NCBI RefSeq assembly: GCF_023898315.1
Contig: NC_064614.1
Coordinates: 377,579,348-377,643,347 of the forward strand
Reading direction: 5' to 3'
DNA length: 64,000 bases
Origin: Schistocerca nitens
Taxonomy: Eukaryota > Arthropoda > Insecta > Orthoptera > Acrididae
The position numbers were made by a program, and so were the translations under genes. Under the pieces are notes generated by a model. That model was not told where the DNA came from. It saw only the letters and a list, made by a program, of their open reading frames with translations, and made no database searches. Positions 60,893 to 64,000 of this stretch are shown piece after piece (position 1 is the stretch's first letter; each line of letters begins with the position of its first letter).

Positions 60893-62110
60893 GGGTGTTC
60901 TGAAAATTAATTCCATCGAATTTTGTTATTCTGTTCTCAGTATCGATTGAGGTATTACATGTCATGCATATTACTTCCGTTTCGCCGACGCAAGTTGCAA
61001 CCCTCTGCCGCTAGAAGGCTCCGAATTGTAGCGAGTAACGTGGCTTTGTATAACGTGACTAAAAGGGGCGATCAAACAGTATCCGTTCGAAGGCCGTATA
61101 GTCCAGAATCGGTACGGAAGTCAGGCGAATTCACCGCGAGTGCTGATTCATTTATCCACCCGACGCACCATGTTGAATATACTCGTTTGGTAAAACACTG
61201 GCTCCCGTTGCGTGAAGTAGTCCGTAACAATCTGCTGCACATCCTCCTTTGATAGGAATCGCCGACCCTTCAGGGCCTTTTTTAAGAGACCGAAGGCGTG
61301 ATAATCGCATGGAGAGAGATTAGGACTATAGGGTGGATTTTCCAGTGTCTCCCATATGAATTGGCGTAATTTCTGCATTACGGCGTTAAAGATACGGGGA
61401 CGTGCGTTATCATAAAGCAGCAGCATCCCTTCCCTCTGTTTTCCAGGACATTTCCAAAACGGTGGTTTTCGGCAGCCTTGCTTTCCAATGTACATCATTC
61501 ATTCTCTGATCGACATCTACCGGTAAGTGTCCTCCGGTAGCGAATGAAACAATTACAGCATCCCCGTTCTGTTTGGTAATAACTTCGCCATCGTTCACTT
61601 TTCCGCATTTACCTCACGCACGTCGCAAAAGCACGAATGCCTCATTAATCGCTTGGCCACATTCTGGTACTTGTATACCACTAACAGAGTCGCGTTACCT
61701 TGCATATATATTGCAGCTACGCTCTCAAACGGAAAATTTTCGATCGCCTCTTATATGTCGGTGCGTGAGAAACAGTACGCTGTAATAGAGATTCCAGCCG
61801 CAGAAAACGTGCATCCTCTTCTTCAGCGTGACAATGCCAGGCCTCAAACGAGAGCTGCGACGTCTGCAACTATCCGACGCCTTGGGGTCACTGCCATCGA
61901 TCGTCCTCCGTACAGTCCCCACTTGGCCCATCCGATTTTCACCTGTACCCAAACCGCAAGGAACACCTTCAAGGACTTCACTCTGATAATCATGAAGCGG
62001 TGCAAGCAAAGGTGAGGTTGTGATTCCGTTAACAAAGTGAAGCATTTTACAGTGACCGTATGAACAACTTGGTCTCTCGTGGGGAGAATAGTGTTCGTTG
62101 TTAGGGCGAC
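60893..62110. mobile_element. Two nested mariner relics in opposite orientation
   Basis: An end-like agggtgttctgaaaattaa starts at 60893, followed by plus-strand mariner leader to about 61060. A minus-strand mariner is then present; its transposase C-terminal half is open at 61148-61498 with LLLYDNARP (second Asp) and SPNLSPCDYHAFG (third Asp, 34 residues apart). From about 61780 a plus-strand mariner frame resumes with LLQRDNARPQT and YSPHLAHPIF, where the third Asp is lost. The simplest reading is a minus mariner inserted into a plus mariner, but inner boundaries were not resolved. Confidence 0.6.
61148..61498 (-). pseudogene. Mariner transposase C-terminal half
   Basis: The 116-residue frame keeps two of three catalytic Asp residues at DD34D spacing and a normal C-terminal region (LLKKALKGRRFLSKEDVQQ). 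The first catalytic region and the N-terminus lie upstream, beyond 61500, in broken frames. Confidence 0.75.
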
Positions 62111-62639
62111 CATACTGAGGAAAAAATCTTAGACATGAAGAATAAAGGTGTTCAAAGGTAAAAAAGGTTGTTTATTTAAAATGCATTAAGGGTTTTCAGA
62201 TAAAAATACGAAGGCACTACTTTGAAAGATAACCTGGTAGTAACATACCCCAAAATATTTTGTATTGGAGATTAGTTAAATAGTGTATGTTTCTGAGGTG
62301 AAGAATCATTAGAGTAACTTGACGTGATTCCAGTGATAAAATTCAATAAATATCAAAACTCAAAAGTATTAAATGGAACCTAGAAACTGAAGAATCTATC
62401 CTGATTTTTAGAGTTTCTTATAGTAATTACCAAAGATGTACAAACAATCCCTTAATTTGTTTTGAAAATACAAAACAATTGCAGGTTATGCCATAATGTT
62501 ACCACACTATTTTTTTTTTCAAAATTGCTTCTGTAATTTATGGCCAGGCGAGGAAAAAGGGTGCCCCAGTATTCTGCTGTAAAAAGCTGGAAAAGTGCTG
62601 AGCTGAGATGACCTACGTCTACTCTCTGGCACTAAAGTG
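62111..62639. other. AT-rich stretch, nothing recognised
   Basis: No gene or named element is visible. Confidence 0.4.
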
Positions 62640-63890
62640 AGCTGGTTTCCGCAAGTCAAGCTTTTGACACTGTACCTCAAATGGTTCAAATGCCTCTGAG
62701 CACTATGGGACTCAAGTTCTGAGGTCGTTAGTCCCCTAGAACTTAGAACTACTTAAACCTAACTAACCTAAGGACATCACACACATCCATGCCCGAGGCA
62801 GGATTCGAACCTGCGACCGCAGCGGTCTCGCGGTTCCCGACTGTAGCGCCTAGAACCGCTTGGCCACTCAGGTCGGCACTGTACCTCACAAGCGGCTTGT
62901 AATCAAATTGCGTGCTTGTGAAATATCGTCTGAGTTATGCGTCTGGATTCGTGATTTCCTGTCAGACACCTCACAGTTCATAGTAACTGACATAAAGTCG
63001 TCGAGTAAAAGAGAAGTGATTTCTGGCATTCCCCAAGATAGTGTTATACGCCCTCTGGTGGTCCTTACTTATGTAAACTATTTAGGAGACAATATGAGCA
63101 GCCGTCTTAGGTTATTTAAGGATGATGCTGTCGTTTATCACCAAGTAAAGTCATCTGAAGATCGAAATAAATTGCAAAACGATTTAGAAATTATGTGTGT
63201 ATGGTATGAAAATTGGCAGTTCACCATCAATAATGAAAAGTGTTAGAACATCCACATGAGAGCTAAAATGAATCCGTTAAAGTCCGGTTACACAATAAAT
63301 GAATCAAATCTAAAGACCGTAAATTCAACTAAATTCCTAGGAATTACAATTACGATCAACTTAAATTGGAAAGCACACACAGAACATCTTGTTGAAAAGG
63401 CTAACGAAACTGCGATGTATTAGCACAACTCTTAGAAGATGCAGCAGATCTACGCTTGTCCGTTCTCTTTTGGATTACTGCTGCACTGTGTGGGATCCTT
63501 ACCAGACAAGATTGACGAGGCACATCGAGAAAGTTGAAACATGAACAGCACATTTTGTATATCGTGAAATAGGGGAGAGAGTGTCACTGAAATGATACAG
63601 GATTTGGGGTGGACATCGTTAAAACAAAAACGTTTTTCTTTGCGGCGGAATCTGCTCACGAAATTTCAATCCCAACTTTCTCCTCCGAATGCGAAAATAT
63701 GTTGTTCACGCCGACTTACATAGTGAAAAACGATCATCATAAGAAAACAAGAGAACTCAGAGCTTGCATGCAAAGATATATATGTTCGTTATATCCGGGT
63801 GCAGTTCGAGACTGGAATAATAGAGAATTATTGTGAATGTAGTTCAATGAAACCTCTGTCAGGCACTTAAGTACGATGTGCAGAGTATCC
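62640..63890 (+). pseudogene. 5'-truncated LINE RT relic, interrupted by a SINE
   Basis: The relic begins in RT motif A (SQAFDTVPHKRL, split by the SINE after cactgtacctca). It continues in frame 62860-63246 with SGIPQDSVIRPLVVLTYVN and LFKDDAVVYHQV, where the Ala of the FADD box is Lys but both Asp remain, then WQFTINNEKC before a stop at 63244. The C-terminal part (FLGITITINLNWKAHTEHL, later DWNNREL) has stops and frameshifts. It is the same LINE type as 4085-8319 but older. Confidence 0.85.
62680..62876 (-). mobile_element. Full-length tRNA-derived SINE inside the LINE
   Basis: A reverse-orientation complete copy with B-box complement ggattcgaacc. The perfect 12-bp TSD cactgtacctca (62668-62679 and 62877-62888) lies within RT coding sequence, so the insertion post-dates the LINE. 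Confidence 0.95.
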
Positions 63891-63918
63891 ATGTACATCT
63901 GGATGCCTAGCCCTGCCA

Positions 63919-64000
63919 GCCGGCCGCGATGGCCGAGCGGTTCTAGACGCTTCAGTCCGGAACCGCACGACTGCTACGGTCGCAGGTTCGAATCCTGCTT
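63919..64000 (+). mobile_element. tRNA-derived SINE head, cut by window end
   Basis: gccggccgcgatggccgagc and ggttcgaatcc are the A- and B-box-bearing head of the common SINE. The 3' body lies beyond the window. Confidence 0.88.

Overview
The window looks like intergenic DNA from a large, repeat-dense insect genome. The likely source is an orthopteran: I recognise the tRNA-headed SINE whose 3' body reads ggctctgagcactatggga from memory of Schistocerca-type genomes, and this was not checked against a database. I found no host protein-coding gene and no convincing functional tRNA or rRNA gene. Nearly everything that can be named is a transposable element or its remains, many nested and datable by target-site duplications (TSDs).

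Layout. 1-8.3 kb: a tRNA-derived SINE, a decayed DDE transposase, a 5S-rRNA-derived SINE, and an almost complete LINE with a SGNH-esterase-like ORF1 and an endonuclease/reverse-transcriptase ORF2. 8.9-11.9 kb: a complete Penelope-like element (RT plus GIY-YIG) with a perfect 13-bp TSD. 12-18 kb: little that is recognisable, apart from two SINEs, a CpG-rich block and an inverted repeat. 18.0-20.2 kb: a mariner-like DD41D element with ~283-bp inverted repeats. 20.3-24.0 kb: Tc1-like remains, one of them split by an RTE-type LINE and by a fold-back SINE. 24.1-25.5 kb: an apparently intact DD34D mariner. 26-37 kb: LINE, Tc1-like, GIY-YIG, Gypsy and SINE relics, microsatellites and a 41-bp minisatellite. 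39.2-39.9 kb: a 370-bp tandem duplication. 41.8-54.5 kb: a long decayed Gypsy/errantivirus-like LTR element with gag, pol and an env-like third region, itself carrying a SINE and a ~3.4-kb insertion. 54.6-57 kb: SINEs, LINE relics and a hairpin element. 57.1-57.6 kb: a CpG-rich block with promoter-like and splice-donor-like signals. 58-62 kb: a dense nest of mariner, Tc1-like and composite SINE insertions. 62.6-64 kb: another LINE relic holding a SINE, and a SINE cut off by the window edge.

The elements do not form a pathway. The autonomous ones (LINEs, Penelope-like element, mariners, LTR element) encode the enzymes for copying or cutting, and the SINEs presumably borrow LINE machinery. Only the DD34D mariner transposase at 24258-25328 reads as a complete protein with all catalytic residues. 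The two CpG-rich blocks are the best candidates for host regulatory sequence belonging to a gene outside the window.
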